This document shows, piece after piece, positions 7,410 through 15,675 of a DNA stretch of 64,000 nucleotides. A model generated the notes under the pieces. It searched no databases. It was not told the DNA's origin and saw nothing but the letters and a program-made list of their open reading frames with translations. Made by a program: the position numbers and the translations under genes. Source of the DNA: Dyella_B acidisoli (GTDB lineage Bacteria; Pseudomonadota; Gammaproteobacteria; Xanthomonadales; Rhodanobacteraceae); the NCBI RefSeq assembly GCF_049532895.1, contig NZ_CP064031.1, forward strand, positions 372,001 through 436,000. Direction: 5' to 3'. The number at the start of each line of letters is the position of its first letter. The stretch's first letter is position 1.

Positions 7410-8312
7410 TCAAGTGTTGCGACGATGGCCACTGATCCTCACCCAATCCTCACGCACATCTACACGCAATGCATCGAACCACTCCGCATAGCGTGTCAGC
7501 AACTCTTCGTGCTGGCCCTGCAGGATGCCAGAGATCGCGAACGGTGCGCCTGGCTTGGCCAATCGGGCGAATTCGGGTGCCAGTTCGCCCAGCGGGCCGG
7601 CGAGAATGTTTGCAACAAAAACGTCCGCGGGTTCGCCCGCGAAATCCTCGGGCAGGAACAGCGCCTGTCGGTCGCCCACGTTGTTGCGTTCGGCATTGTC
7701 CGCAGAGGCCGTAAGCGCTTGCGGATCGTTGTCCACGCCAACGGCTGCTGTTGCGCCCAGCTTGAGCGCCGCGATCGCAAGGATGCCCGAGCCGCAGCCA
7801 TAGTCGATCACGCGTTTGCCGGTGAGATCCAGGCTGTCCAACCATTCCAGGCACAGCGCGGTGGTGGGATGCGTGCCGCTGCCAAAAGCAAGGCCGGGGT
7901 CGAGCTGCACGATCACCGCATCGTCGTCGTCGGGTGGCGAGATGTTCCACGGATAAATCCACAGCCTCCGCCCGAACTGCATCGGCTGATACTGATCCAT
8001 CCATGCGCGTTCCCAATCTTCGTCCTCGACGTCGCGAAAACTCAGTTGATCGGGTTCCAGCCATGGCAGCAGTTCGCCCAAGGCTTCGCTCAAGCCACGG
8101 CGATCGGCATCCGCATCGAACAGCGCATTCAAGGTGATCGTAGGCCACAACGGCAGTTCGCCCACGCCAGGTTCGAAAATCGCCTGCTCATCGGGCGTTT
8201 CGGCGTTGGCGTCGCGCAGCGTGACCGACAGCGCGCCCAGATCGTCCAGCGCCTCTTCCACGCGGGGCTGGTGTTCGGCGCGGACGATCAAAGAGAGTTC
8301 CAGCCAGGGCAT
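7410..8312 (-). CDS. prmA: Ribosomal protein L11 methyltransferase
   Basis: PrmA trimethylates L11 using SAM. The 300-residue protein starts MPWLELSLIVRAEHQPRVEEAL, the usual N-terminal L11-recognition domain, then the SAM site VIDYGCGSGILAIAALKLGA at about 165-184 and the NPPxY-like NILAGPLGEL segment. The frame is open further upstream, but those extra 44 codons are translated repeat sequence, so 8312 is the chosen start although its ribosome site is weak. It sits downstream of accC across a repeat-filled 222-bp gap, as commonly found in the order accB-accC-prmA. Confidence 0.95.
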   Translation of the reverse strand: MPWLELSLIVRAEHQPRVEEALDDLGALSVTLRDANAETPDEQAIFEPGVGELPLWPTITLNALFDADADRRGLSEALGELLPWLEPDQLSFRDVEDEDWERAWMDQYQPMQFGRRLWIYPWNISPPDDDDAVIVQLDPGLAFGSGTHPTTALCLEWLDSLDLTGKRVIDYGCGSGILAIAALKLGATAAVGVDNDPQALTASADNAERNNVGDRQALFLPEDFAGEPADVFVANILAGPLGELAPEFARLAKPGAPFAISGILQGQHEELLTRYAEWFDALRVDVREDWVRISGHRRNT

Positions 8313-8415
8313 CGGCGTTCCGTGAGGCGGGTGATGCAGGGATTGTCCCTCTACGATGTGGGGAGAGGGTAGGGTGGGAAGGTGAATCTTGCGACGAGGA
8401 TCGCACGTTGACTCG

Positions 8416-8515
8416 CCGTCATCCCCGCGAAAGCGGGGATCCATTTTTCAATGCATGTATCGAGTGTTGCCTATGCGTACTCGAAAATGGATTCCCGCTT
8501 TCGCGGGAATGACGG
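8416..8515. repeat. Inverted repeat pair, GTCATTCCCGCGAAAGCGGG family
   Basis: Two roughly 32-bp arms (about 8416-8447 and 8482-8515) in opposite orientation, each holding the short palindrome CCCGCGAAAGCGGG, separated by about 35 nt. This is a widespread class of intergenic repeat in proteobacteria. A diverged second case is at 19097-19178. It lies between accC and prmA and may partly uncouple them. Confidence 0.85.
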
Positions 8516-8534
8516 CCGAAAAGTCAGCAATAAC

Positions 8535-9908
8535 TCAATGCCCGCTATGCGGATGCTCCTTGCTTTCCGCCATACGCTTCTCCAGGTAGTGGATGTTCTG
8601 CCCACCCTGCTGGAAGCCGACGTCGGACATGATGCGCTGCTGCAGCGGAACATTGCACTTCACGCCTTCAATTACCGTTTCCGCCAGCGCCAAACGCATG
8701 CGTGCGATGGCGGTTTCGCGATCGGGGCCGTGCACGATCAGCTTGCCGATCATCGAATCGTAGTTCGGCGGAATCTTGTAGCCGTCGTACAGATGCGTAT
8801 CCACGCGCACGCCGGGGCCGCCCGGTGCTTCGAAGCGCTTCACCGTGCCAGGCGAAGGCATGAAGGTATCGGGATCTTCCGCGTTGATGCGGCACTCGAT
8901 CGCGTGACCCTGGATCTTGATGTTTTCCTGCTTCAGCGACAGCTTTTCGCCCGCCGCGATCAGCAATTGCTCGCGCACCAGATCCACGCCGGTGATCAGT
9001 TCCGTCACCGGATGTTCCACCTGGATACGCGTGTTCATCTCGATGAAGTAGAAGTGGCCGTTCTCGAACAGGAATTCGAACGTGCCGGCGCCGCGATAGC
9101 CGATGCGCAAGCAGGCATCCACGCACACCTTGCCAATCTGCGCGCGCAGTTCCGGCGTGATGCCCGGCGCCGGTGCTTCTTCGACGACTTTCTGGTGGCG
9201 GCGCTGCATCGAGCAGTCGCGTTCGCCCAGGTGGATCGCATTGCCCTGGCCATCGGCGAGCACCTGGATTTCCACGTGGCGCGGATTCTCCAGGAACTTC
9301 TCCATGTACACCTGATCGTTGCCGAACGCCGCCTTGGCTTCCTGCTTGGTCATGGTGATGGCGTTGCCCAGGTGCGCTTCAGTACGCACCACGCGCATGC
9401 CACGACCGCCGCCGCCGCCGGCGGCCTTGATGATCACGGGGTAGCCGATCTCACGCGCAATGCGCATGTTTTCTTCGACGTTGTCGCCGAGCGGGCCACC
9501 GGAACCGGGCACGCATGGCACGCCAGCGGACTTCATTGCACGGATTGCTTCCACCTTGTCGCCCATCATGCGAATCACATCGGCTGTCGGGCCGATGAAG
9601 ATGAAGCCGGATTGTTCCACTTGCTCGGCGAAATCCGCGCGCTCGGCAAGAAAGCCGTAGCCGGGATGAATCGCGTTGGCGTCAGTGATTTCCGCCGCCG
9701 CAATGATGCGCGGAATGTTGAGATAGCTGTCGGTGGACGGTGCAGGGCCGATGCAGATTGCCTCATCCGCAAGACCTACGTGCTTGAGATTGCGATCCGC
9801 AGTGGAATGCACGGCCACGGTCCTGATGCCGAGGCTGTGGCACGCACGCAGAATGCGCAACGCGATTTCGCCACGATTGGCGATAACGACCTTTTCGAGC
9901 TTTTGCAT
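8535..9908 (-). CDS. accC: Acetyl-CoA carboxylase, biotin carboxylase subunit
   Basis: AccC carboxylates the biotin on AccB with ATP and bicarbonate, the first half of malonyl-CoA synthesis. The 457-residue protein shows the N-terminal domain start KVVIANRGEIALRILRACHS, the ATP-grasp glycine loop AAGGGGGRGMRVV near residue 160, and the active-site stretch FYFIEMNTRIQVEHPVTE near 280. It begins 15 bp after accB on the same strand. Confidence 0.98.
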   Translation of the reverse strand: MQKLEKVVIANRGEIALRILRACHSLGIRTVAVHSTADRNLKHVGLADEAICIGPAPSTDSYLNIPRIIAAAEITDANAIHPGYGFLAERADFAEQVEQSGFIFIGPTADVIRMMGDKVEAIRAMKSAGVPCVPGSGGPLGDNVEENMRIAREIGYPVIIKAAGGGGGRGMRVVRTEAHLGNAITMTKQEAKAAFGNDQVYMEKFLENPRHVEIQVLADGQGNAIHLGERDCSMQRRHQKVVEEAPAPGITPELRAQIGKVCVDACLRIGYRGAGTFEFLFENGHFYFIEMNTRIQVEHPVTELITGVDLVREQLLIAAGEKLSLKQENIKIQGHAIECRINAEDPDTFMPSPGTVKRFEAPGGPGVRVDTHLYDGYKIPPNYDSMIGKLIVHGPDRETAIARMRLALAETVIEGVKCNVPLQQRIMSDVGFQQGGQNIHYLEKRMAESKEHPHSGH

Positions 9909-9923
9909 AGTCGTCAGGCCGTT

Positions 9924-10388
9924 TTAGGCGATCACGAACATAGGCTGATCGAATTCCACAGGCTGACCGTTGTCGACCAGGATGGCCTGCACGGTGCCGC
10001 CGACGTCGGCCTCGATCTGGTTGAACATCTTCATGGCTTCGATGATGCCCAGCGTTTCGCCGGCTTTTACTTGCTGGCCGACTTTCACGAACGCGGCTGC
10101 GCCGGGACTGGCCGAGGCATAGAAGGTGCCGACCATCGGTGCCTTCACCACGTGGCCGGCCGGCAGATTGCTGCCCGCCTCGCCACCTTCGGCTGGAGCG
10201 GGCGCAGCGGCCACGGGCGCAGCCACGGCCGGGGCGGGGACGTGCATGGCGGGTGGTGCGGCGACGGTGATGGCGCCTTTGGGCACGCGCGACAGGCGCA
10301 CGACTTCCTCGCCTTCCTTGATTTCCAGTTCGGCGAGGTTGGATTCCTCGAGCAGATCGATCAGTTTTTTGATCTTGCGCAGATCCAT
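9924..10388 (-). CDS. accB: Acetyl-CoA carboxylase biotin carboxyl carrier protein
   Basis: AccB carries the biotin used by acetyl-CoA carboxylase. It has 154 residues: an N-terminal dimer segment (MDLRKIKKLIDLLEESNL), an Ala/Pro-rich flexible linker at about 45-75, and a biotinyl domain at about 78-154 with the biotin-accepting lysine in EAMKM (Lys about 120). It forms an operon with accC directly downstream and aroQ upstream, the standard arrangement. Confidence 0.98.
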   Translation of the reverse strand: MDLRKIKKLIDLLEESNLAELEIKEGEEVVRLSRVPKGAITVAAPPAMHVPAPAVAAPVAAAPAPAEGGEAGSNLPAGHVVKAPMVGTFYASASPGAAAFVKVGQQVKAGETLGIIEAMKMFNQIEADVGGTVQAILVDNGQPVEFDQPMFVIA

Positions 10389-10472
10389 GGGGCTTGCCTT
10401 CTCAGGGTCTGGGGCCGCAGCTTCGCGGCACTGTTGTGAACGGTATGGAGTGAAAGAGAGCGATAGATCCGG

Positions 10473-10925
10473 CTAGCCGGCGGCTTTTTGTTCAAGTTTG
10501 GCCAGGGCCGCCTCCAGCGCCAGGTGATAGCTGGCGCTACCGAAACCGCAGATCACGCCTACGGCCAGATCGGACAGATAGGAGTGGCGGCGGAACGGCT
10601 CGCGGGCGTGCACGTTGCTCATGTGCAGCTCGATGAAGGGGATGCCCACCGCAGCCAGCGCATCGCGCAAGGCCACGCTGGTGTGAGTGAAGGCGCCGGG
10701 GTTGATCAGGATGTAGTCGACTTGTTCGTCGCGCGCCTGGTGGATGCGGCCGATCAGCTCGTGCTCGGCGTTGGACTGGTACCAGGCCAGCTCATGGCCT
10801 GCCGCATGGGCGTGCTGGGCGAGCTGGTTGTTGATGTCGGCGAGCGTTTCCCGGCCGTAGATATCGGGTTCGCGTACGCCGAGCAGGTTGAGGTTGGGTC
10901 CGTGCAGGACCAGCAGCTTCGCCAT
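10473..10925 (-). CDS. aroQ: 3-dehydroquinate dehydratase, type II
   Basis: AroQ converts 3-dehydroquinate to 3-dehydroshikimate in the shikimate pathway. The 150-residue length is typical. Key motifs are VLHGPNLNLLGVREPDIYG near the N-terminus (with the active-site Tyr), NPGAFTHTSVALRDAL in the middle and ELHMSNVHAREPFRRHSYLS with the catalytic His and Arg. The frame continues 76 codons upstream but that part has no similarity to the family, so the start at MAKLLVLHGPN is preferred. It is 84 bp upstream of accB. Confidence 0.96.
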   Translation of the reverse strand: MAKLLVLHGPNLNLLGVREPDIYGRETLADINNQLAQHAHAAGHELAWYQSNAEHELIGRIHQARDEQVDYILINPGAFTHTSVALRDALAAVGIPFIELHMSNVHAREPFRRHSYLSDLAVGVICGFGSASYHLALEAALAKLEQKAAG

Positions 10926-11067
10926 AGGCTCCAGCCATTCCCCGTGTCCAGAATCGGCGAGAGTGTGGGGGGTGACAAGAATATTGTCCAGTTCGGCGTA
11001 GATCGACGATGTTTGCCGGAGAAAGAAGATGTTAAACGTGCGGGCACGTATGGCACCGCAAACCGCG

Positions 11068-11610
11068 TCAGGGCCCCCTTTGCGAGAGCCAGCGGCTGAG
11101 TTGATCGGCGCTGAGCGCGCCCCGATGCACAGCCAGAATTCGGCCGTTTTCATCCAGCAACACGCTGTAGGGCAGCACCTCGTCCACGTCGCCGAAGCGC
11201 AGCGTAGTGCTGGGCGAGGCGAGTTGGCCGATCAGAATCGGGTATTGCACCGGATGCTGCGCCAGGAAAGCACGCACACGATCGGGTTCATCCATGGCGA
11301 TACCGAGCACGATCGCACCCTGATCGGCGAAGTTGTGCTGAGCTTTGTCCAAGGTCGGCATCTCGGCGGCGCAGGGAACGCACCAGCTGGCCCAAAAATT
11401 CAGCAGCAGGCGCTTGCCCTGATAACCGGACAGCCGGCGTTCCCGGCCATCCAGATCCAGCAAGGCTACATCCGGGCGTAGATCGCCGACGTTCGCGACA
11501 TGAACTCCGGCTGGCACGTGCGCCAGCCGGCTTTCGTGCTGCAGCCAGCCGCCGGCTATGGCGGCAAGCAGGGCAAGCGCCAGAATGAACAGGTTGGTGC
11601 GGCTCAGCAT
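11068..11610 (-). CDS. TlpA/ResA-like membrane-anchored thiol reductase
   Basis: A 180-residue protein with an N-terminal membrane anchor or signal (about 6-24, LFILALALLAAIAGGWL) and a periplasmic thioredoxin fold holding the redox motif WCVPC (Cys about 77 and 80) and a later cis-Pro region (VLPYSVLLDENGRIL). It starts 13 bp after dsbD on the same strand, so DsbD is the obvious source of electrons across the membrane (inference from pairing and family). It may reduce disulfides during cytochrome c or other envelope protein assembly. Confidence 0.9.
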   Translation of the reverse strand: MLSRTNLFILALALLAAIAGGWLQHESRLAHVPAGVHVANVGDLRPDVALLDLDGRERRLSGYQGKRLLLNFWASWCVPCAAEMPTLDKAQHNFADQGAIVLGIAMDEPDRVRAFLAQHPVQYPILIGQLASPSTTLRFGDVDEVLPYSVLLDENGRILAVHRGALSADQLSRWLSQRGP

Positions 11611-11623
11611 GCCTTCGAACCCG

Positions 11624-13792
11624 TCATTTCGCCGCCTCGTTCAGGGCCTGCTCGACCAGTGAATACGTCAGCACGGTGGGCAGCTTGCGTCCGGCGCTGC
11701 CATCTTTGGAGAACACCACGTACAGCGGCACGCCGGGCGAGTGGTATTCCTGCAGGAAAGCCGAGATGGCCGGATCTTCGTTGGTCCAGTCGCCTTTCAT
11801 ATAAACGGCGCCGGTGCGCTTGAGCAGTGCCTTGAAGTCGTCGCCGCTGAGTACCGCGTGTTCGTTCGCCTTGCAGGTCACGCACCAGTCAGCGGTCATA
11901 TCCACGAACACCGGGGTGCCGGCTTTGCGCAATTGGGCGAGTTTTTCCGGCGAATAGGCGACGATGCCGTCCGCCGTGCCGGCCGCTTGAGCGGCAGGCG
12001 GCAGCGTGGCGAGGTAATACAGCGGCGTGAGCGTGAACAGCGCGAGCAAGGCGACCAGCACGCGGCTCAGCACACCGCGGTTGCGGCTGCGCTCAAACCA
12101 CCACAGCGTCATCGCCAGCAGCACGGCGGCGACCAGCAGCAGACCGATGGCATCCGCGCCACGCTGATTCGCAAGCACCCACGCCAGCCACACGGCGGTG
12201 AGATACATCGGGAACGCAAGGACTTCCTTCAACGTTTCCATCCAGCGGCCGGGACGCGGCAGCCAGCGGGACAATGCTGGGACGAAACCCACGGCCAGGA
12301 ACGGCAGCGCAAGGCCAACGCCCAAGGCGAGGAACACGCAGATGGCGCTGGCAATCGGTGCGACCAGTGCGTACGCCAATGCGCTACCCATGAACGGCGC
12401 GGTGCAAGGGCTCGCCACCACTACCGCCAGCACCCCGGTGAAGAAATCACCCGCCGGCCCGGAGCGGCTCGCCAGCGTGTTGCCGGTATTGCCCAGCGAC
12501 GCGCCGAACTGCACCACGCCAGACATCGACAGCGCCACGCTCAGCATGATCAGCGCCAGCACGGCGACGACTACCGGATTCTGCAGGTGCGCGCCCCACG
12601 CGGTTTTCAGCGCGATGATCACCGCTCCCAACACCACGAAGCTCACCAGCACACCGGCCGTATACATCAGCGCATGCACGCGTCGACGTGCCGGGTTTTC
12701 GCCGCTTTCAATCAGACTGATCGCCTTGATCGACAGTACCGGCAACACGCACGGCATCAGGTTCAGCACCAGGCCGCCCCCCAGGGCGAGCAGCAGTGCG
12801 TACAAGAAGCTCACGTTGAGCGAGTGGTTCTTCTGCACATCGGCCGGCGGCATTTCCGGTGCGGGATTCGCAGCGGCTTCAATCGTCGTGCCGCCGTTGC
12901 CGGTCAGATCGATATGCGCTTCGCGCGTCATCAGCGGATAGCACAAGCCTCCATCCTGGCAACCCTGGAAACTCGCTACGACAGCGAGCGACGTCGTGCC
13001 CTTGGTATCGCCGTTGATGGCGACCGGCAAAGTCAGCTCGTCGAAATAGACGGAGGTGTTGCCGAAGTGCGGATCCTGGTGTTGCACGCCAGCAGGCCAA
13101 GTCGGGGATAGCGAAAGTTTCGGCGCATCCTTTACTTCAAGCTTCGTCTGGTCGCGATACAGGTAATAACCCTTGGCGATGGTCCAGCGCAGCAGTAGAT
13201 GATGTGCATCCTGTGCGATGGCGTCGAAGCGGAAAGCTTGTTCTGCCGGCAGCGGCGCATTGTTGGCACCCGGTAAAGCTTGCGTTTGTCCGCCAAATGC
13301 AGCTTCGAGCTTGTTTGCAGTTGCAGTTGCAGTCACCGCCGGCAAAGGCAGATTCAGATGCTCGGTATGCGGCGGGTAGCAGATCTTCGGATCGGTCTCG
13401 TGGCAACCCTGGTAACGCACGCTCAACGACAGCGTGGTGGTGCCAGGCGCCACGGTGTAAGGAATGGTCGCATCGACGCTGTGGTGATATGTCTCCACGG
13501 GGCCGAGATACGGATCGTCATGCTTCTCGCCATTGGGCAGCTGCGCTTCGCCCAGCGTTACGCCGTCGCCGCCTTTGAACGCCATGCGGCCACGATAGAG
13601 GTAGTAGTCCTGAGCGATGGCCCAATGCAGTTTCACCACGCCGGGCGTGCTCGCATCGGCAGTGAGTTTGTACGCCTCGGTGACCGGTAGCAGGTTGTCT
13701 TCGGCATCCTGGGCGAAGGCCTGCATTCCGAACACGAGCGTGAGCAGAGTAAGCAGATAAGCGGCGACGCGGCCGTAACGAAGCGAGCGCAT
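11624..13792 (-). CDS. dsbD: Thiol:disulfide interchange protein DsbD with duplicated N-terminal domain
   Basis: DsbD passes electrons from cytoplasmic thioredoxin to periplasmic partners. The 722-residue protein has a signal peptide (AAYLLTLLTLVFGMQAFAQ), two successive DsbD-alpha-like domains (first with YYLYRGRMAF and KICYPP, second with YYLYRDQTKL and GLCYPL; each has its Cys pair), an eight-helix membrane domain with LNLMPCVLPVLSIK and VASPCTAPFMG, and a C-terminal thioredoxin domain with WCVTC (Cys about 637 and 640). E. coli DsbD has only one alpha domain. The start MRSLRYGRVAAY is chosen for the signal peptide; the frame is open much further upstream, antisense to two other genes. Confidence 0.95.
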   Translation of the reverse strand: MRSLRYGRVAAYLLTLLTLVFGMQAFAQDAEDNLLPVTEAYKLTADASTPGVVKLHWAIAQDYYLYRGRMAFKGGDGVTLGEAQLPNGEKHDDPYLGPVETYHHSVDATIPYTVAPGTTTLSLSVRYQGCHETDPKICYPPHTEHLNLPLPAVTATATANKLEAAFGGQTQALPGANNAPLPAEQAFRFDAIAQDAHHLLLRWTIAKGYYLYRDQTKLEVKDAPKLSLSPTWPAGVQHQDPHFGNTSVYFDELTLPVAINGDTKGTTSLAVVASFQGCQDGGLCYPLMTREAHIDLTGNGGTTIEAAANPAPEMPPADVQKNHSLNVSFLYALLLALGGGLVLNLMPCVLPVLSIKAISLIESGENPARRRVHALMYTAGVLVSFVVLGAVIIALKTAWGAHLQNPVVVAVLALIMLSVALSMSGVVQFGASLGNTGNTLASRSGPAGDFFTGVLAVVVASPCTAPFMGSALAYALVAPIASAICVFLALGVGLALPFLAVGFVPALSRWLPRPGRWMETLKEVLAFPMYLTAVWLAWVLANQRGADAIGLLLVAAVLLAMTLWWFERSRNRGVLSRVLVALLALFTLTPLYYLATLPPAAQAAGTADGIVAYSPEKLAQLRKAGTPVFVDMTADWCVTCKANEHAVLSGDDFKALLKRTGAVYMKGDWTNEDPAISAFLQEYHSPGVPLYVVFSKDGSAGRKLPTVLTYSLVEQALNEAAK

Positions 13793-13866
13793 TCCAACTC
13801 CATGCAGTGGGGATCGCGCCAGGCGCGAAGAGGGATTATGGACCAGCTCGCAGGGTGAACTGGAAT

Positions 13867-14793
13867 CTAGGCCTTTTCGACCGCATCCAGCGGCGCGGGT
13901 GCCACGGGACGAAGTTTCAACATGCCGGTGGTGAGTGCTACGCCGAGCAGGATCACGACGCTGCCGCCGACCATCGCCAAGGTGATCGACTCGTGCAGGA
14001 ACATCGCGCCCCAGACCACGCCGAACACCGGAATCAAATACAGCACCGCCATCGAGCGGGTCGAGCCGATGCGCGCCAGCAACCGGTAGAACAGCACATA
14101 GGCGAGCGAGGTGCAGGCAGCGGCCAGGCCGAACATGGCGACCCACGCTTGCAGCGTGGGCGATTTGGCTGGCCACAGCCATACCGTGAAGGGCAGCAAC
14201 ATCACCGCGGCGGCCACCTGGCTGCCGATCGCTATCGTGAGCGGCGAGACGCTCTGCACGCGCCGATGGCTGTAATGCGCGCCGAAGGTGTAGCAGATAT
14301 TGGCGCCCACGCAGGCCGCCATGGCCCAGCCGACTGCGGCTCCTCCGTGACCGAAACCCATGCTCCCGCCGATCAGCCACACCACGCCCGTCATGCCGAT
14401 CAACAGGCCGCTCGCTTGCGTTGCGTTCAACCGCTCGCCCAGCCATAGCCAGCCGGACAAAGCCACCAACAACGGCGCAATCGCGTCGAAGATGGCTGAC
14501 AAACCGGCCGGCAAGCTTTGCGCCGCGTACGAAAACAGCACGAACGGCAGCGCTGAATTGCTTAGTCCAATCAACGCGATCGAACGCCAATTCGCGCGCA
14601 ATTCGGCCAGGCGTTCGCGCGACAGCAACAGCGGTATCGAGCAGATCGCCGCACCGCTTGCGCGCATGCCGGCCAGCGCCATGCTGCCGAACTGCGCTGC
14701 ACCCATACGCATGAACAGGAACGAGGCGCCCCACAGGGCTCCAAGTAACAGCAATGCGGCGAGGTCGGATTTCTTCATGGCAGAGCTGCTCAT
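13867..14793 (-). CDS. EamA/DMT-family transporter (full length)
   Basis: A 308-residue membrane protein with two EamA repeats and about ten hydrophobic helices (LLLLGALWGASFLFMRMGA at the start; ACTSLAYVLFYRLLARIGS and PVFGVVWGAMFLHE in the second half). Exporters of this class carry amino acids, metabolites or drugs; the substrate is not evident. An internal Met five codons in (MKKSD) is an equally good start. It lies upstream of dsbD on the same strand with a 74-bp gap. Confidence 0.88.
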   Translation of the reverse strand: MSSSAMKKSDLAALLLLGALWGASFLFMRMGAAQFGSMALAGMRASGAAICSIPLLLSRERLAELRANWRSIALIGLSNSALPFVLFSYAAQSLPAGLSAIFDAIAPLLVALSGWLWLGERLNATQASGLLIGMTGVVWLIGGSMGFGHGGAAVGWAMAACVGANICYTFGAHYSHRRVQSVSPLTIAIGSQVAAAVMLLPFTVWLWPAKSPTLQAWVAMFGLAAACTSLAYVLFYRLLARIGSTRSMAVLYLIPVFGVVWGAMFLHESITLAMVGGSVVILLGVALTTGMLKLRPVAPAPLDAVEKA

Positions 14794-14870
14794 AGAGAGG
14801 GGCAGTTAAACCTAAGCCTGTACGGTGACAGGGCCTGTCAGCAGACTTCGGTAAAAGCGACGCGGTATGC

Positions 14871-15569
14871 CTAGGCGCGAACCTTCGCACCCTGGTTGAA
14901 CAAAATCTTGCGCTCTTCTTCCGAAATCGCCTGCTTGGGCGCATACACGTTCTCGACACCTTCATACGTGCGCAGCGTCGCGGGCCGCACTGCCATGTTT
15001 TCGAACCAGCGCTTGAGATGGGGAAACTCGGCGAGGTTCTGTCCATGTGCTTCGTGCGGAACGATCCACGGGTAACAGGCGATATCGGCAATCGAAAATT
15101 CGCCGGCGATAAATGGGCGATCGGCCAGCCGACGATCGAGCACGCCGTAGAGCCGGCTGGTTTCGCGCGTGTAGCGGTCGATGGCGTAAGGCACTTTTTC
15201 CGGCGCATACACGTTGAAGTGCCCGATTTGCCCGGCCATCGGCCCCAGGCCGGCCATCTGCCAGAACAGCCACTGCAACACCTCGGCGCGGCCGTGCACG
15301 TCTTGCGGAATGAAGCGCCCGATCTTTTCGGCCAGATAAAGCAGGATCGCGCCGGATTCGAACAGCTTCACTGGCTCACTGCCGCCGGCCGGCGCGTGGT
15401 CGATGATCGCCGGGATCTTGTTGTTCGGCGAAATGGCCAGGAACTCGGGCTTAAGCTGCTCGCCCTTGCTGAGGCTGACCGAGACAATGCGATAGGGCAG
15501 CTGCGCTTCCTCCAGGAACAGCTTGGCTTTCAGGCCGTTCGGGGTAGCGGCGAAATAGAGATCGATCAT
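14871..15569 (-). CDS. yfcG: YfcG/Ure2p-like glutathione S-transferase
   Basis: The protein starts MIDLYFAATPNGLKAKLFLE and continues SPNNKIPAIIDHAPAGG and LFESGAILLYLAEK, very close in pattern to E. coli YfcG, a nu-class GST with glutathione-dependent disulfide reductase activity. About 232 residues, of normal length. I prefer the start at 15569 because a GGAG lies a suitable distance upstream; a start ten codons earlier (15599) has no ribosome site. It is divergent from the MocR gene, which may control it. Confidence 0.9.
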   Translation of the reverse strand: MIDLYFAATPNGLKAKLFLEEAQLPYRIVSVSLSKGEQLKPEFLAISPNNKIPAIIDHAPAGGSEPVKLFESGAILLYLAEKIGRFIPQDVHGRAEVLQWLFWQMAGLGPMAGQIGHFNVYAPEKVPYAIDRYTRETSRLYGVLDRRLADRPFIAGEFSIADIACYPWIVPHEAHGQNLAEFPHLKRWFENMAVRPATLRTYEGVENVYAPKQAISEEERKILFNQGAKVRA

Positions 15570-15612
15570 GACGGGCTGCTCCGTGGAGGTTGAGGCCATC
15601 CTAGGTAATTAG

Positions 15613-15633
15613 GTGGTCTTGCAAAAGGACCAC
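15613..15633. promoter_or_regulatory. Candidate MocR operator
   Basis: GTGGTC at 15613-15618 and GACCAC at 15628-15633 form a perfect inverted repeat with nine bases between, and related half sites (GGTCC, GGTC) follow at about 15651-15664. The site lies between yfcG and the divergent MocR gene. Operator function is inferred from symmetry and position. Confidence 0.45.
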
Positions 15634-15675
15634 ATCAGGGCAAATCTACGGGTCCAGTTTGGTCGGGGCTACGGT

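Noticed and set aside
8313..8444. N-terminal extension of PrmA (44 codons)
   Set aside because: The added residues are translated intergenic repeat (FRGDDG-type) and the family begins at MPWLEL.
8416..8515. Paired repeats as a minimal CRISPR array
   Set aside because: Only two inverted, not direct, repeats; no cas genes anywhere in the window; the same applies to the CTCTCCCC pairs.
8451..10439. 662-codon plus-strand frame opposite accC and accB
   Set aside because: It is His/Ala/Arg-rich antisense reading of well-identified genes. The same reasoning removes the long frames opposite groEL (20567-22327), thiC (59736-61571) and sat/cysC (31289-32512).
13793..15208. Upstream extension of the dsbD frame to a total of 1194 codons
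   Set aside because: The extension is antisense to the EamA and yfcG genes, lacks any family features, and would precede a normal signal peptide; it is an effect of GC-rich codon use.
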